This document shows positions 25,175 to 35,254 of a stretch of DNA of 64,000 nt, piece after piece. The DNA lies in contig NZ_CM001488.1 of the NCBI RefSeq assembly GCF_000233695.2, forward strand, positions 3,645,601-3,709,600, given 5' to 3'. The notes under the pieces were generated by a model, which saw only the letters and a list, made by a program, of their open reading frames with translations, was not told the origin of the DNA and did no database searches. The translations under genes were made by a program, and so were the position numbers. This DNA comes from Desulfobacter postgatei 2ac9 (lineage in GTDB: Bacteria > Desulfobacterota > Desulfobacteria > Desulfobacterales > Desulfobacteraceae). How positions within the stretch are numbered: position 1 is the first letter of the stretch; every line of letters begins with the position of its first letter.

Positions 25175-26644
25175 ATGTCCAATGTATTACCAGAACAGGG
25201 GCTCTCTTTTGATGATGTGCTTCTGCTTCCCGATTATTCAGCCATCCTGCCTGACGAAGTGTCCACACGCACCCGTCTGACCAAGGCGCTTGAGCTTAAT
25301 ATTCCCATTGTCAGTGCAGCCATGGATACGGTGACCGAATCAGATACCGCCATCAGCATGGCCCGGGCCGGCGGCCTGGGGTTTATTCACAGAAACCTGA
25401 GTATTGCAGAGCAGGTGGTGGAAGTGGATCGGGTTAAAAAAAGCGAAAGCGGCATGATTGTTGACCCTGTAACAGTCCATCCCGATGCCACGATCTCCGA
25501 AGTGCTAAGCATTATGGCCAAATATCGGATTTCAGGTATCCCGGTGATTGAAGGCGATAAGCTGGTTGGCATCGTGACCAACAGGGATCTTCGTTTTGAA
25601 ACCCAGTTGGATAAACCGGCCAGGGAGGTTATGACCAGTGAAAATCTGGTGACCGTGCCTGAAAAATGTACCCTGGAAGAATCCAAAATCATGCTGCATA
25701 AACACAGGATTGAAAAACTTCTGGTGGTGGATCCCCAGGGTAAACTCAAAGGATTGATCACCATTAAGGATATTGAAAAGATAAGAAAATATCCCAATGC
25801 CTGCAAGGATTCCCTGGGACGTCTGAGAGCCGGTGCCGCCATTGGTGTGGGCTCTGATATGATGGACCGTGTGGACGCACTTCTGAATGCCGGGGCAGAT
25901 GCCCTGGTCATCGATACCTCCCATGGGCATTCTCAAAATGTGATCACTGCGGTTCAGCGTATCAAGGCAGCATTTCCCGACTGCCAGCTCATTGCCGGTA
26001 ATGTGGCCACGGAAGCCGGGGCAAAGGCATTGATTGACGCAGGTGTTGATGCCGTTAAAATCGGTATTGGCCCCGGTTCCATATGCACCACCCGTATTGT
26101 TGCAGGTGTTGGCGTACCCCAGCTCTCCGCTGTGATGAACTGCGCCGAGATCTCAAAGAAAACCGGCGTGCCCCTGATTGCCGACGGCGGGATAAAGTTT
26201 TCCGGAGATGTTTCCAAAGCCTTGGGGGCCGGGGCGCATTCCGTTATGTTGGGCAGCCTTCTGGCCGGCACCAAAGAAAGCCCCGGCGAAATCGTCATTT
26301 ACCAGGGGCGTTCGTATAAAGCCTATCGCGGCATGGGGTCTGTGGAAGCCATGAAAAAGGGTAGTTCCGACAGATATTATCAGAAAGATACCGGTGAAAA
26401 TGAGGAGTTGGTTCCCGAAGGCATCGTGGGCCGGATTCCCTACCGGGGAACCATCCGCGAGAATATTGTCCAGATGATCGGCGGGCTTAAGGCCGGCATG
26501 GGCTATCTTGGCGCAGCCACGATTGAAGAATTGCACAGCAAGGCAAAGTTTGTCCGGATCACTGCAGCCGGATTAAAGGAGAGCCATGTGCATGATGTTG
26601 TCATCACCAAGGAAGCACCCAATTATAGAGTAGAAAGCAATTAA
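25175..26644 (+). CDS. guaB: IMP dehydrogenase
   Basis: 489 residues. NAD-dependent oxidation of IMP to XMP, the committed step to GMP. TIM-barrel halves flank two CBS domains (about 92-205: [19 protein letters not shown]-like [13 protein letters not shown]). The catalytic loop [20 protein letters not shown] carries the active Cys. [10 protein letters not shown] and GMGSVEAM bind phosphate. Length is standard. It sits seven bases before dnaE. Confidence 0.97.
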   Translation: MSNVLPEQGLSFDDVLLLPDYSAILPDEVSTRTRLTKALELNIPIVSAAMDTVTESDTAISMARAGGLGFIHRNLSIAEQVVEVDRVKKSESGMIVDPVTVHPDATISEVLSIMAKYRISGIPVIEGDKLVGIVTNRDLRFETQLDKPAREVMTSENLVTVPEKCTLEESKIMLHKHRIEKLLVVDPQGKLKGLITIKDIEKIRKYPNACKDSLGRLRAGAAIGVGSDMMDRVDALLNAGADALVIDTSHGHSQNVITAVQRIKAAFPDCQLIAGNVATEAGAKALIDAGVDAVKIGIGPGSICTTRIVAGVGVPQLSAVMNCAEISKKTGVPLIADGGIKFSGDVSKALGAGAHSVMLGSLLAGTKESPGEIVIYQGRSYKAYRGMGSVEAMKKGSSDRYYQKDTGENEELVPEGIVGRIPYRGTIRENIVQMIGGLKAGMGYLGAATIEELHSKAKFVRITAAGLKESHVHDVVITKEAPNYRVESN

Positions 26645-26650
26645 AGTCCT

Positions 26651-29600
26651 ATGACCAACAATCAGGATATACCGTTTTATCATCTGCACCTTCACTCCGA
26701 GTACTCCTTGCTTGACGGGGCCATTCGGCTAAACGACCTGATGAAAAGATGTTCGGACTATGGCATGGATGCCGTGTCCATTACAGACCATGGAACCATG
26801 TTCGGTGTGGCCGAGTTTTATGAAAAAGCCCAAAAAGCAGGTATCAAACCCATAATAGGCTGCGAAGTCTATGTGGCGCCCAGAACTTTAAATGACCGGA
26901 CCCAGCTGGATAGAAAAGGGTTAAGCCATTTGATTCTTTTGGCTAAGGATCGGGAGGGATACACCAATCTTTGCAAGCTGGTTTCCGTGGCCCAGCTCAA
27001 GGGTTTTTATTTTAAGCCCAGGATCGACAAGACGCTTTTGGCCGAACATGCCAAGGGGCTTGTGGGGCTTTCCGCCTGCCTGAAAGGGGATATTCCCCAG
27101 GCTATTCTGGCAGGGAATCAGGCCAAAGCAGATGAACTGGCACGGTTTTATCTTGATACGTTGGGTGAGGGAAACTTTTTTCTTGAAGTTCAGGAAAACG
27201 GGATGGATATCCAGCGCCGTCTGAATAACGGTCTGCTTGATATGAGCAAACGTCTTTCCATTCCCATGGTGGCCACCAATGACTGCCATTACCTTTCCAG
27301 GGGCGATGCCAAAGCCCATGAAATCCTTTTGTGCATTCAGACCGGCGATACCTTTGACAATGTCGACCGGTTTAAATTTGATTCGGACCAGCTTTACTTC
27401 AAATCCAGGCAGGAGATGGCCGATTCCCTTGGGCATTTTCCCGATGCCATTGCCAATACAAAGCTGATCGCGGATATGTGCGAGGTGGATTTCGGCAAGA
27501 AAACCTATCATTTTCCCCGGTATGACCTTGGCGACGGACTATCCGAAGATGAACTGTTTAAAAAGCTTGCCATGGAAGGCTTTGAAGAACGCCTTGCCAA
27601 AATCAAGAAAAAACGTCCCGACATCGATGAACGGGTTTACAGGGATCGGATTAAATACGAGATTGATATTATCCTTAAAATGGGGTTCCCCGGTTATTTT
27701 CTCATTGTGGCCGACTTTATCAGCCATGCACGAAAAATCGGGGTGCCGGTGGGGCCGGGCAGGGGCTCTGCGGCTGGATCCATGGTGGCTTATGCCATGG
27801 GGATTACAGCACTTGATCCCATTGAGCACGGGTTGATTTTTGAACGGTTTTTAAACCCGGCGCGTATCTCCATGCCTGATATTGACGTGGATTTCTGCAT
27901 TGAGGGCAGAGAGCAGGTCTATGATTATACGGTTCAGCGTTACGGCGGGCCGGAATATGTGTGCCAGATCATCACCTTTGGAAAATTGAAAGCCAAGGCC
28001 GTCATTCGGGATGTGGGAAGGGCGCTGGGTGTCCCTCTTTCCGAAGTGGACGAAGTCGCCAAGATGATACCCGACACCGCCAAAAATCTAAAAAAGGCAT
28101 TGGATGAGGTCCCGGCCATTCGGGATAAATGCCGGGAAACAGAGGCCAAAACCCAGATGCTCGAGGTTGCCATGCTGCTCGAAGGGTTGCCGCGGCATGC
28201 ATCCACCCATGCCGCAGGTGTTGTGGTTTCTGACAAACCCCTGTGCGAATATTTGCCGTTATTCAAGGGTAAAGACGGTGAAACCATTACCCAGTTTGAC
28301 ATGAACTTCACTGAAAAACAGGGTCTTGTAAAGTTTGATTTCCTTGGGCTTCGCAATCTGACTGTTATTAAAAACTGTATTGCTTTGATCGAAAAACAGG
28401 GAAAAACGCCGCCGGATCTGCTGCACCTTGATTATTCAGATCAAAAAACTTTTGAGCTTTTGCAAAATGCCGATACCACCGGGGTATTCCAGCTTGAAAG
28501 TTCCGGCATGAAGGAGCTGATCTCCCGCCTGAAACCGGCCAGTTTTTCAGACATTGTTGCCCTTGTTGCCCTTTACCGGCCGGGTCCTTTGGATTCGGGG
28601 ATGGCGGACAACTATGTTGAACGAAAGCATGGCCGGGAACCTGTGGTATACCTGTTTCCCGAATTAGAGCCTATACTTGAAGAAACTTACGGGGTGATCC
28701 TGTACCAGGAGCAGGTCATGAAAATTGCCGGCGTCCTTGCCAATTACAGCATGGCTCAGGCAGACGGGCTTCGAAAAGCCATGGGAAAAAAGATTGCCGC
28801 CATGATGGAGGAGCACCGGACCCTTTTTGTTAAGGGTGCCCAGGAAAACGGCCATGATCCCCAAAAGACTGAAGATCTTTTTAACCTGATGGAGAAATTC
28901 GGAGGCTACGGCTTTAACAAGTCCCATTCAGCAGCCTATGCCCTGATTGCATTTCAGACCGCTTTTCTTAAAGCCCATTTCCCCGTTGAGTTCATCGCCG
29001 CCCTGATGACGTCTGAACGCAGCAACTCAGATGCGGTACTCAAGTACATGGATGAATGCAAAGCCCATAACATCAAGGTCCTGCCCCCGGATGTCAACCA
29101 GAGTGACGCCTTTTTCAATGTGGATAATGATTGTATCCGCTTTGGTCTGGCTGCTATTAAAGGCGTGGGAGAAGCGGCCATTGAATCTATTGTGGAAAAT
29201 CGTGAAAAGGAAGGCGAATATACTAGCCTTTATAATTTCTGCGAACGGGTAAACCTGAGCAAGGCCAATAAAAAAGTGCTTGAGGCTCTGATTAAATGCG
29301 GCGCCCTGGACGCCACCGGCCACAAACGCGCCCAGATGATGGCGGTGCTTGAGGATGCATTGGACCATGGTTCCAGAATCCAGAAGGAGAAGGCAGATGC
29401 CCAGCTGGATCTGTTTGCCGATTCAGGTGTGGGCATTTGCCTCCCCTCCAATATCCCAAGAATGCCTGACATGGACGAGTGGGAGGGCAAAGTATTGCTG
29501 AAGTTGGAAAAAGAAGCATTGGGGTTTTACATCACCGGCCATCCTATGGATGATTATGCGGATATCATACGTAAATTTGCCAATGTTAACACGGTTACGC

Positions 29601-30181
29601 TTCAAGATATTGAAGATGAAAAGATGATCCGCATCGGCGGGAATCTCAAGGTCCAGAAGATTCACAAGACCAAGAAAGGGGACCTGATGGCCTTTTGCAA
29701 CCTTGAGGACCAGTATTCAACCGTGGAGCTTGTGGTGTTTCCAACTCTTTATGCCAGGACCCATACGTTTTTGTCCCAGGAGCAGGTTGTCATTGTTGAA
29801 GCAGAGGTCCAAAAGAAAGAGAATACGGTCAAGCTGCTGGGTGAAGCAATTGTTCCGGCAACCCAGGCTGAAACCCTTTGGGCTGCCGGTATTGTGATTC
29901 AGGTGGATGCGCAGCAGCATAAACCTGATGTGTTTGATCAGCTCAAACCCGTGATTGAGCGGTATCCCGGCAATTGTGTTTCCTTATTCAACATTCACAT
30001 CAATGCAGGACACCCGGATGTGATGGTTAAATTGTCGGATGAATATAAGTCCGATGCCTGTCCCGGTTTTTTTCAGGAGATTGAAACCATCCTTGGCCCC
30101 GGCACGATTGAAACCAGATGCGCGCCTGTAAAAGAGAAGGTGAAAAAGAAAAAGCGCTGGTCCCCAAAACAGGTCACCTGA
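26651..30181 (+). CDS. dnaE: DNA polymerase III alpha subunit
   Basis: 1176 residues. N-terminal PHP domain (FYHLHLHSEYSLLDGA, SITDHGTMFG), polymerase core with PDIDVDFCIEGR near residue 408 carrying catalytic aspartates, a helix-hairpin-helix region near 830 (GLAAIKGVGEAAIE), and a C-terminal OB domain (about 995-1080). This is the replicative chain-elongating subunit of DnaE1 type. The gene ends in a lysine-rich tail and overlaps the convergent BON lipoprotein gene by eight bases. The guaB-dnaE pairing suggests a shared transcript. Confidence 0.97.
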   Translation: MTNNQDIPFYHLHLHSEYSLLDGAIRLNDLMKRCSDYGMDAVSITDHGTMFGVAEFYEKAQKAGIKPIIGCEVYVAPRTLNDRTQLDRKGLSHLILLAKDREGYTNLCKLVSVAQLKGFYFKPRIDKTLLAEHAKGLVGLSACLKGDIPQAILAGNQAKADELARFYLDTLGEGNFFLEVQENGMDIQRRLNNGLLDMSKRLSIPMVATNDCHYLSRGDAKAHEILLCIQTGDTFDNVDRFKFDSDQLYFKSRQEMADSLGHFPDAIANTKLIADMCEVDFGKKTYHFPRYDLGDGLSEDELFKKLAMEGFEERLAKIKKKRPDIDERVYRDRIKYEIDIILKMGFPGYFLIVADFISHARKIGVPVGPGRGSAAGSMVAYAMGITALDPIEHGLIFERFLNPARISMPDIDVDFCIEGREQVYDYTVQRYGGPEYVCQIITFGKLKAKAVIRDVGRALGVPLSEVDEVAKMIPDTAKNLKKALDEVPAIRDKCRETEAKTQMLEVAMLLEGLPRHASTHAAGVVVSDKPLCEYLPLFKGKDGETITQFDMNFTEKQGLVKFDFLGLRNLTVIKNCIALIEKQGKTPPDLLHLDYSDQKTFELLQNADTTGVFQLESSGMKELISRLKPASFSDIVALVALYRPGPLDSGMADNYVERKHGREPVVYLFPELEPILEETYGVILYQEQVMKIAGVLANYSMAQADGLRKAMGKKIAAMMEEHRTLFVKGAQENGHDPQKTEDLFNLMEKFGGYGFNKSHSAAYALIAFQTAFLKAHFPVEFIAALMTSERSNSDAVLKYMDECKAHNIKVLPPDVNQSDAFFNVDNDCIRFGLAAIKGVGEAAIESIVENREKEGEYTSLYNFCERVNLSKANKKVLEALIKCGALDATGHKRAQMMAVLEDALDHGSRIQKEKADAQLDLFADSGVGICLPSNIPRMPDMDEWEGKVLLKLEKEALGFYITGHPMDDYADIIRKFANVNTVTLQDIEDEKMIRIGGNLKVQKIHKTKKGDLMAFCNLEDQYSTVELVVFPTLYARTHTFLSQEQVVIVEAEVQKKENTVKLLGEAIVPATQAETLWAAGIVIQVDAQQHKPDVFDQLKPVIERYPGNCVSLFNIHINAGHPDVMVKLSDEYKSDACPGFFQEIETILGPGTIETRCAPVKEKVKKKKRWSPKQVT

Positions 30182-30605
30182 TGTCCGGATTGATAAAAAC
30201 GGTGCCGGGATTGGAGATCTGAAGACGACTTACCACCCGGCCCACCCCGTCAATACTTCTGACCAGGTCCTCGGCCATGCGGCGCTGGTATGTATCGGAT
30301 ACCCATCCATCAAGATAGACCACCCCATGGCGGACCTTTATGTGAATTCCATGATCATCCACCATGTCATCGGACATAAATTTGGATTTTACCCGGGCCA
30401 TAAGCACCGTATCACTGACAAATCCTACGGGTGAGCGAGCGCTTTCTTCGGTATCAGATTGGTAGTACACCGGTGCCCCGGTATTTTTGGATCCACAGCC
30501 GGCCATCAAGAAGCAAGAAACAAGAAACAAGATGCAGGATACAAGAGGGCGAAACACCTGCGGTGCCCATTTTAGTCCTGCGTTTTTGGAATCTTCAAGT
30601 TTCAT
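30174..30605 (-). CDS. BON-domain lipoprotein
   Basis: 143 residues. The signal peptide ends in the lipobox FLMAGC, so the mature protein is a lipoprotein of the envelope. One BON domain (about 70-135: SDTVLMARVKSKFM, VRHGVVYLDGWVSD, IDGVGRVVSRLQI), as in OsmY-type proteins that bind phospholipid. The DNA that encodes the signal peptide (30508-30546) is a run of caagaaa/caagaag units, giving the near-repeat LVSCILFLVSCFL. It overlaps the end of dnaE tail to tail. Confidence 0.8.
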   Translation of the reverse strand: MKLEDSKNAGLKWAPQVFRPLVSCILFLVSCFLMAGCGSKNTGAPVYYQSDTEESARSPVGFVSDTVLMARVKSKFMSDDMVDDHGIHIKVRHGVVYLDGWVSDTYQRRMAEDLVRSIDGVGRVVSRLQISNPGTVFINPDIR

Positions 30606-30635
30606 TGGTTGTTGTGGGTTGAATGCGCATGAATG

Positions 30636-30899
30636 TTAGTCAAAATCGTTCAGATCTATACTGTCAAGATCGGAAAGGTCCATATCCTTTAGGAGATCAT
30701 CTTCATCGGGAATGATCTCTTCGTCAATCACAATCGGTTGGCCTGTATTGTTTCCGGTTTTTTCAACATTGTTGAAACCCTCTTGCTCATCCGCGTCTCG
30801 ATCTGCAAAAAATTCTGAAATTCCAAGAAAAAACAGATATCCCAGGCCTGCCATATTCAAAAGGATGATGATTGCTCCCATGATGTTTTTAATCAGCAC
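30636..30899 (-). CDS. Small single-pass membrane protein with acidic tail
   Basis: About 87 residues from a GTG at 30899 (AGGA upstream); an ATG at 30881 is the alternative start. One membrane segment (MGAIIILLNMAGLGYLFFLG) is followed by a long acidic C-terminus ending DLSDLDSIDLNDFD, predicted on the cytoplasmic or periplasmic side. The frame stays open far upstream, but that part overlaps the opposite-strand TerB-DnaJ gene and looks non-coding. No family known. Confidence 0.5.
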   Translation of the reverse strand: MLIKNIMGAIIILLNMAGLGYLFFLGISEFFADRDADEQEGFNNVEKTGNNTGQPIVIDEEIIPDEDDLLKDMDLSDLDSIDLNDFD

Positions 30900-31017
30900 G
30901 CGTTGCTTTTTCCTGTTAATGGTTTGACGATGGGGATTTGAGTGTTTATATATAATCTTTATTTTTGTGGCAAGACTAAACCTGATATTAGGGGTAAGGG
31001 AATTCAAAGGTTTTTGT

Positions 31018-31785
31018 ATGAGTTGGCTTGGAAAAATAGTTGGCGGCACCATCGGACTGGCTTTAGGCGGTCCTTTGGGTGCTGTGGCAGGGGCTGCCTT
31101 TGGCCACGCGTTTGTGGACAAAAGAGAAGATGAGTATTTACGTTCTATTCCGGGTAGTAATGGATCGGGCCTGTCTTCCAATGAAGAAGCCCAGCTACTC
31201 TTCTTTACTGCGGCTTTTTCCATGCTGGGTAAAATCAGCAAAGCAGACGGCCGGATCAGTGAAGAGGAGATAAAAGCAGTTGAACGATTTATGATCAATG
31301 ATCTTCAACTTGATCAACCAAGCCGTGAGACGGCAAAAAATATTTTCAGAAATGCCGTGACATCTTCCCAGACCTTTGAGGGATTTGCCGAGCAATTTTA
31401 TTCGGTGTTTAAATACCAGTCTAATATCATTGAGTTGATGATGGATGTGCTGCTCAGGGTCTCTTCGGCTGACGGAAATATTTCTGATGTCGAGGAGCAG
31501 ATGCTGTTGTTAGCTTCACGGATTTTCAACTTTTCGCAGCTGGATTATAACCGGCTTAAATCCAGGTATGTGAAAAAATCAGATCCCTATTATGCTGTTC
31601 TTCAATGCGATGAAAATGCAAGCAATGAGGAGATCAAAAAGAAATACCGGACCCTGGTCCAGGAGTATCACCCGGATAAAATTCAGGCCAAGGGACTGCC
31701 CGAAGAATTTGTCAAGTTTGCCACGGATAAATTCACTGAAATCCAGGCCGCTTACGAGCACATCAGAAAAATCCGGGGATTTTGA
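31018..31785 (+). CDS. TerB- and J-domain co-chaperone, DjlA-like
   Basis: 255 residues from ATG 31018 (AAAGG seven bases upstream). The N-terminus is a glycine-rich hydrophobic stretch (VGGTIGLALGGPLGAVAGAAFGHAF), then a TerB domain (about 60-170: FTAAFSMLGKISKADGRIS, LRVSSADGNISDVEEQML, each with the Asp-rich loop), then a C-terminal J domain (about 190-255) with the HPD motif (YHPDKIQAKG). This is the DjlA layout: a membrane-linked DnaK partner. It is the second J-domain protein in the window. Confidence 0.85.
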   Translation: MSWLGKIVGGTIGLALGGPLGAVAGAAFGHAFVDKREDEYLRSIPGSNGSGLSSNEEAQLLFFTAAFSMLGKISKADGRISEEEIKAVERFMINDLQLDQPSRETAKNIFRNAVTSSQTFEGFAEQFYSVFKYQSNIIELMMDVLLRVSSADGNISDVEEQMLLLASRIFNFSQLDYNRLKSRYVKKSDPYYAVLQCDENASNEEIKKKYRTLVQEYHPDKIQAKGLPEEFVKFATDKFTEIQAAYEHIRKIRGF

Positions 31786-31953
31786 TCCGGCCACTACTGG
31801 AAGAACAAGTAAACCATAGATGGTCGCTGTGTTGAAATGAATCAGAATTCTTCTTTTTTTCATATGAATCAAAGCATTTTATATGATTAGCCCGATTTTT
31901 TTTGATAGTGACATACGCAAGATTGCTCAACTATTTGAAAAAAGAATAAATTG

Positions 31954-31982
31954 TTGACACTTTTTATTTGCTCTGATAAATT
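31954..31982 (+). promoter_or_regulatory. Predicted sigma-70 promoter
   Basis: Consensus TTGACA (31954-31959), 17-base spacer, TAAATT (31977-31982), followed by an AT-rich leader. It drives the acidic-protein gene at 32040. Confidence 0.6.
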
Positions 31983-32039
31983 TTTAGTCTCATAAATATA
32001 AAATCTAACGCTTTAACATCAGGACAATATGAGGATTTT

Positions 32040-32381
32040 ATGGTTCAAGATTATGATGATGATGATGATGTCATTGAACTGATCGACGTCGTCAGCGAAG
32101 AATCATCCCCAGAAGACCAGGAAATAATTGAACTGACCCAGGAAGCTTCGGCTCCGGAAGCGTTGCTTTCTGATGATGTTGTTTTACCCTTAAAAGAGGG
32201 TGAAAATATCATGCCATTACTGGACCGGATCGATATAGAAGCTCTCCTTGAAAAACTTATAGAGAAAAAATTTTCTGCAACCATTGAAAAAATCCTTTTT
32301 GAAGTGATGGAAAAGGTTATCAAACGTGAAATAGAAGAGATTAAAGCCGGACTTAAGAAAGACCTGGATGATATTGGTTAG
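32040..32381 (+). CDS. Small acidic protein, unknown function
   Basis: 113 residues, strongly acidic, opening with an Asp run (MVQDYDDDDDVIELIDVV). The second half is an amphipathic, charged helix (IEALLEKLIEKKFSATIEKI ... VIKREIEEIKAGLKKDL) likely to form a coiled coil. It has its own promoter and terminator, so it is monocistronic. I do not recognise a family; an adaptor or structural partner role would be a guess. Confidence 0.75.
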   Translation: MVQDYDDDDDVIELIDVVSEESSPEDQEIIELTQEASAPEALLSDDVVLPLKEGENIMPLLDRIDIEALLEKLIEKKFSATIEKILFEVMEKVIKREIEEIKAGLKKDLDDIG

Positions 32382-32430
32382 GTCTGATTAAACGATTGAC
32401 TTAATTTTTAAAAGTTTTTATTAACGTGAC

Positions 32431-32455
32431 GGGGATTGATTCAATCCCCTTTTTT
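32431..32455 (+). terminator. Terminator of the acidic-protein gene
   Basis: GGGGATTGA-T-TCAATCCCC (32431-32449) is a perfect inverted repeat followed by six Ts. Confidence 0.85.
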
Positions 32456-32572
32456 GATTAAATAGCCTTGGGCTGCCTTGTTTTGTAAAACGCTTGGCGG
32501 TTCACGACAAAATTTTACACAGCCCCTTATTATATGAGGCTGTCACATTAAAAGGGTTTGAGGAGTTGAATT

Positions 32573-35242
32573 ATGTGTTCGGATTCCCTGGACAAAGGAT
32601 ATTCACCGAAAGAGATTGAAGAGAAATGGTATTCATTTTGGCTTGAAAACGGTTTTTTTAGAGCTGAAGACAAAAGTGACAGAATCCCCTTTTCAATTGT
32701 TATTCCACCGCCCAACGTCACTGGCGTGCTTCACATGGGGCATGCCCTAAATAACGTGATCCAGGATATCATGTGCAGATACAGAAGGCTTTTGGGGCAG
32801 AATGTGCTTTGGATGCCGGGAACTGATCACGCCGGAATTGCCACCCAGAATGTGGTGGAGCGTAAACTGGCGGCCGAAGGCAAAAACCGTGATCAAGTCG
32901 GTCGGGAAGCCTTTATTGAGGAAGTCTGGAAATGGCGGGAAAAATCAGGTGGTGCCATCATCAACCAGCTCAAGCGTCTTGGTGCATCCTGTGACTGGGA
33001 CCGGGAACGCTTCACCATGGACGAAGGACTTTCCGAGGCTGTACGTAAAGTGTTTGTCCGTCTGTACAAGGAGGGCCTGATTTATGAAGACCAGTATATT
33101 ATTAACTGGTGTCCCAGATGCAAGACCGCTCTCGCAGACCTTGAGGTTGAATACGCAGAAAAGGACGGTTACCTCTATTATATCCGCTATCCGTTCAGAG
33201 GCAGCCAGAAAAAAGGGCTGACCGTTGCGACGACCCGGCCTGAAACCCTTTTTGGGGATATGGCTGTGGCAGTCAACCCTGAAGATGAACGCTTCAAGAA
33301 CCTTGAAGAAACAGAAGTTCAGCTGCCCCTGACAGATCGCCTAATTCCCATTATCCGGGATGAATATGTGGATACCCAGTTTGGTACCGGCGCCCTGAAA
33401 GTCACCCCTGCTCATGATCCCAATGATTTTCATCTGGGTGAAAAACACGGCCTGAAAAAATTAAAAGTGATTGATGATGCCGGTGCAATGCTCGAAGGGG
33501 CAGGACGGTTTGCGGGTCTTGACCGGTTTGAATGCCGCAAAAAAGCTGTTAAAGCGCTTGAGGAGTTGGGTCTTCTTGAGAAAAAAGAACCATTGAAACA
33601 CAGCGTGGGCAATTGCTACCGCTGCCACACCGATGTGGAGCCTTCCATTTCCAAACAATGGTTTGTCAAGGTAGGGCCCCTGGCTGCAAAGGCAGCCCAG
33701 GCCGTACGTGACGGCAGAACCAGGATTATTCCTGACAACTGGTCCAAAACCTATTTTGAGTGGATGGATAATATCAGGGACTGGTGCATATCCCGTCAGA
33801 TCTGGTGGGGTCACCGGATCCCCGTATGGAAATGCCCGGATTGCAAGGCCGTTATTGTTGAAGAGACAGATCCTGATTCCTGCCCCAAATGCGGTTCCCA
33901 AAATATTGTTCAGGAAACTGATGTCCTTGACACCTGGTTTTCTTCAGCCCTCTGGCCATTTTCCACGATGGGCTGGCCTGAAAAAACCAACCTTTTGCAA
34001 ACCTTTTATCCGACCAATGTTCTGGTTACAGGATTTGACATTCTGTTTTTCTGGGTTGCCAGGATGATGATGATGGGCATTCATTTCATGGACGATGAAG
34101 TCCCGTTCAAGGATGTTTATATCCACGCCCTGGTCAGAGATGAACACGGCAAGAAAATGTCCAAGTCCAAGGGGAATGTTATTGATCCGCTCAAGGTGAT
34201 TGATGAATACGGCGCAGATGCGTTCAGGTTTACCCTGGCTGCTTTTGCCGCCCAGGGGCGGGACGTTAAAATGTCCGAATCACGGGTCGAAGGGTACAGA
34301 AATTTTGTCAACAAGTTATGGAATGCGGCCAGATTTACCCTGATGCATATTACGGAAAAAAACGCATTGACTGACAATCTTGCCCTGAGCCTGACGGATC
34401 GCTGGATTTTGTCCAGGTGTACTGAAACCTCTTTGGCCGTTAAACAGGGAATTGACGAATACCGGTTCAATGAAGCCGCTTCTGCCGTTTATCAGTTTGT
34501 ATGGCATGAATTCTGCGACTGGTACCTTGAGGCTGCCAAGCCCGCCCTGTATGAAAAGTTAGGGGCAGACCGGCGTGACGCTGCCCGTGGTGTTCTGGCA
34601 AAAGTGCTTGAAGATATTGTCATCATGCTGCATCCTTTCATGCCATTTGTTACCGAAGAAATTTACAATATCCTTCCGGGCACAAAAGGTTCTGTGATGA
34701 AGGCCACGTTTCCCTATAATGAGGATGAGTTTAAAAAATTTAAAGATCCGGACTGTGAAAAAGAGATGGAATTTATGTTCTCTTTGATTTCAGGTATCCG
34801 AAATGTCAGATCTGAGATGAACATCCAGCCATCCACCAGGGTTAAGGTCCTGGCCACTACGGCAGAAAGCTCAGAAAAACTGCTGATTGCCGAAAACAAA
34901 TCTGTCATTATCAATCTCGCCACCCTTGAGAATCTCTCTTTCTGTGACGCAGAGAATCCGCCTGAATCTTCCGCCACCACAGTTTCAGGGGCCACCACCT
35001 GCTATGTCTGCCTGGACGGTGTAATTGATTTTGACAAGGAAATCAGTCGTCTTGAAAAGGAGCTGGAGAAAAACACCAAAGAGTTGAACAATATCCAGAA
35101 ACGACTGAACAATGACAGCTTCCTTGAAAAAGCCCCGGAAGATGTTATTGAAAAGGTCAAGGCACAACATGAAGAACTTAAAGAAAAGCAGGATAAAATT
35201 ACGGTGAATCTGGATCGGGTTAAGAGTCTGAAACAGGATTAA
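32573..35242 (+). CDS. valS: Valine--tRNA ligase
   Basis: 889 residues. Class I synthetase: the HIGH motif is HMGH in PPPNVTGVLHMGHALN (about residue 50) and KMSKS is at about 526 (GKKMSKSKGN). A zinc-ribbon-like CPRC/CxxC region and an inserted CP1 editing domain are present (TTRPETLFGD). The C-terminal coiled coil (DKEISRLEKELEKNTKEL onward) is the tRNA-binding arm. The leader contains a weak ACAGCC/GGCTGT stem (32519-32543) but no T-box features. nadC follows after 12 bases. Confidence 0.97.
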   Translation: MCSDSLDKGYSPKEIEEKWYSFWLENGFFRAEDKSDRIPFSIVIPPPNVTGVLHMGHALNNVIQDIMCRYRRLLGQNVLWMPGTDHAGIATQNVVERKLAAEGKNRDQVGREAFIEEVWKWREKSGGAIINQLKRLGASCDWDRERFTMDEGLSEAVRKVFVRLYKEGLIYEDQYIINWCPRCKTALADLEVEYAEKDGYLYYIRYPFRGSQKKGLTVATTRPETLFGDMAVAVNPEDERFKNLEETEVQLPLTDRLIPIIRDEYVDTQFGTGALKVTPAHDPNDFHLGEKHGLKKLKVIDDAGAMLEGAGRFAGLDRFECRKKAVKALEELGLLEKKEPLKHSVGNCYRCHTDVEPSISKQWFVKVGPLAAKAAQAVRDGRTRIIPDNWSKTYFEWMDNIRDWCISRQIWWGHRIPVWKCPDCKAVIVEETDPDSCPKCGSQNIVQETDVLDTWFSSALWPFSTMGWPEKTNLLQTFYPTNVLVTGFDILFFWVARMMMMGIHFMDDEVPFKDVYIHALVRDEHGKKMSKSKGNVIDPLKVIDEYGADAFRFTLAAFAAQGRDVKMSESRVEGYRNFVNKLWNAARFTLMHITEKNALTDNLALSLTDRWILSRCTETSLAVKQGIDEYRFNEAASAVYQFVWHEFCDWYLEAAKPALYEKLGADRRDAARGVLAKVLEDIVIMLHPFMPFVTEEIYNILPGTKGSVMKATFPYNEDEFKKFKDPDCEKEMEFMFSLISGIRNVRSEMNIQPSTRVKVLATTAESSEKLLIAENKSVIINLATLENLSFCDAENPPESSATTVSGATTCYVCLDGVIDFDKEISRLEKELEKNTKELNNIQKRLNNDSFLEKAPEDVIEKVKAQHEELKEKQDKITVNLDRVKSLKQD

Positions 35243-35254
35243 AAACGTATACAT

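Noticed and set aside
30900-31298. Upstream extension of the minus-strand small membrane protein to 220 residues
   Set aside because: The extra part lies antisense to the TerB-DnaJ gene, is Ser/Pro-rich in the way of shadow frames and has no ribosome site at its start.
32456-32572. T-box riboswitch upstream of valS
   Set aside because: Only a weak 6-bp stem is present; no T-box bulge sequence or terminator/antiterminator pair was found.
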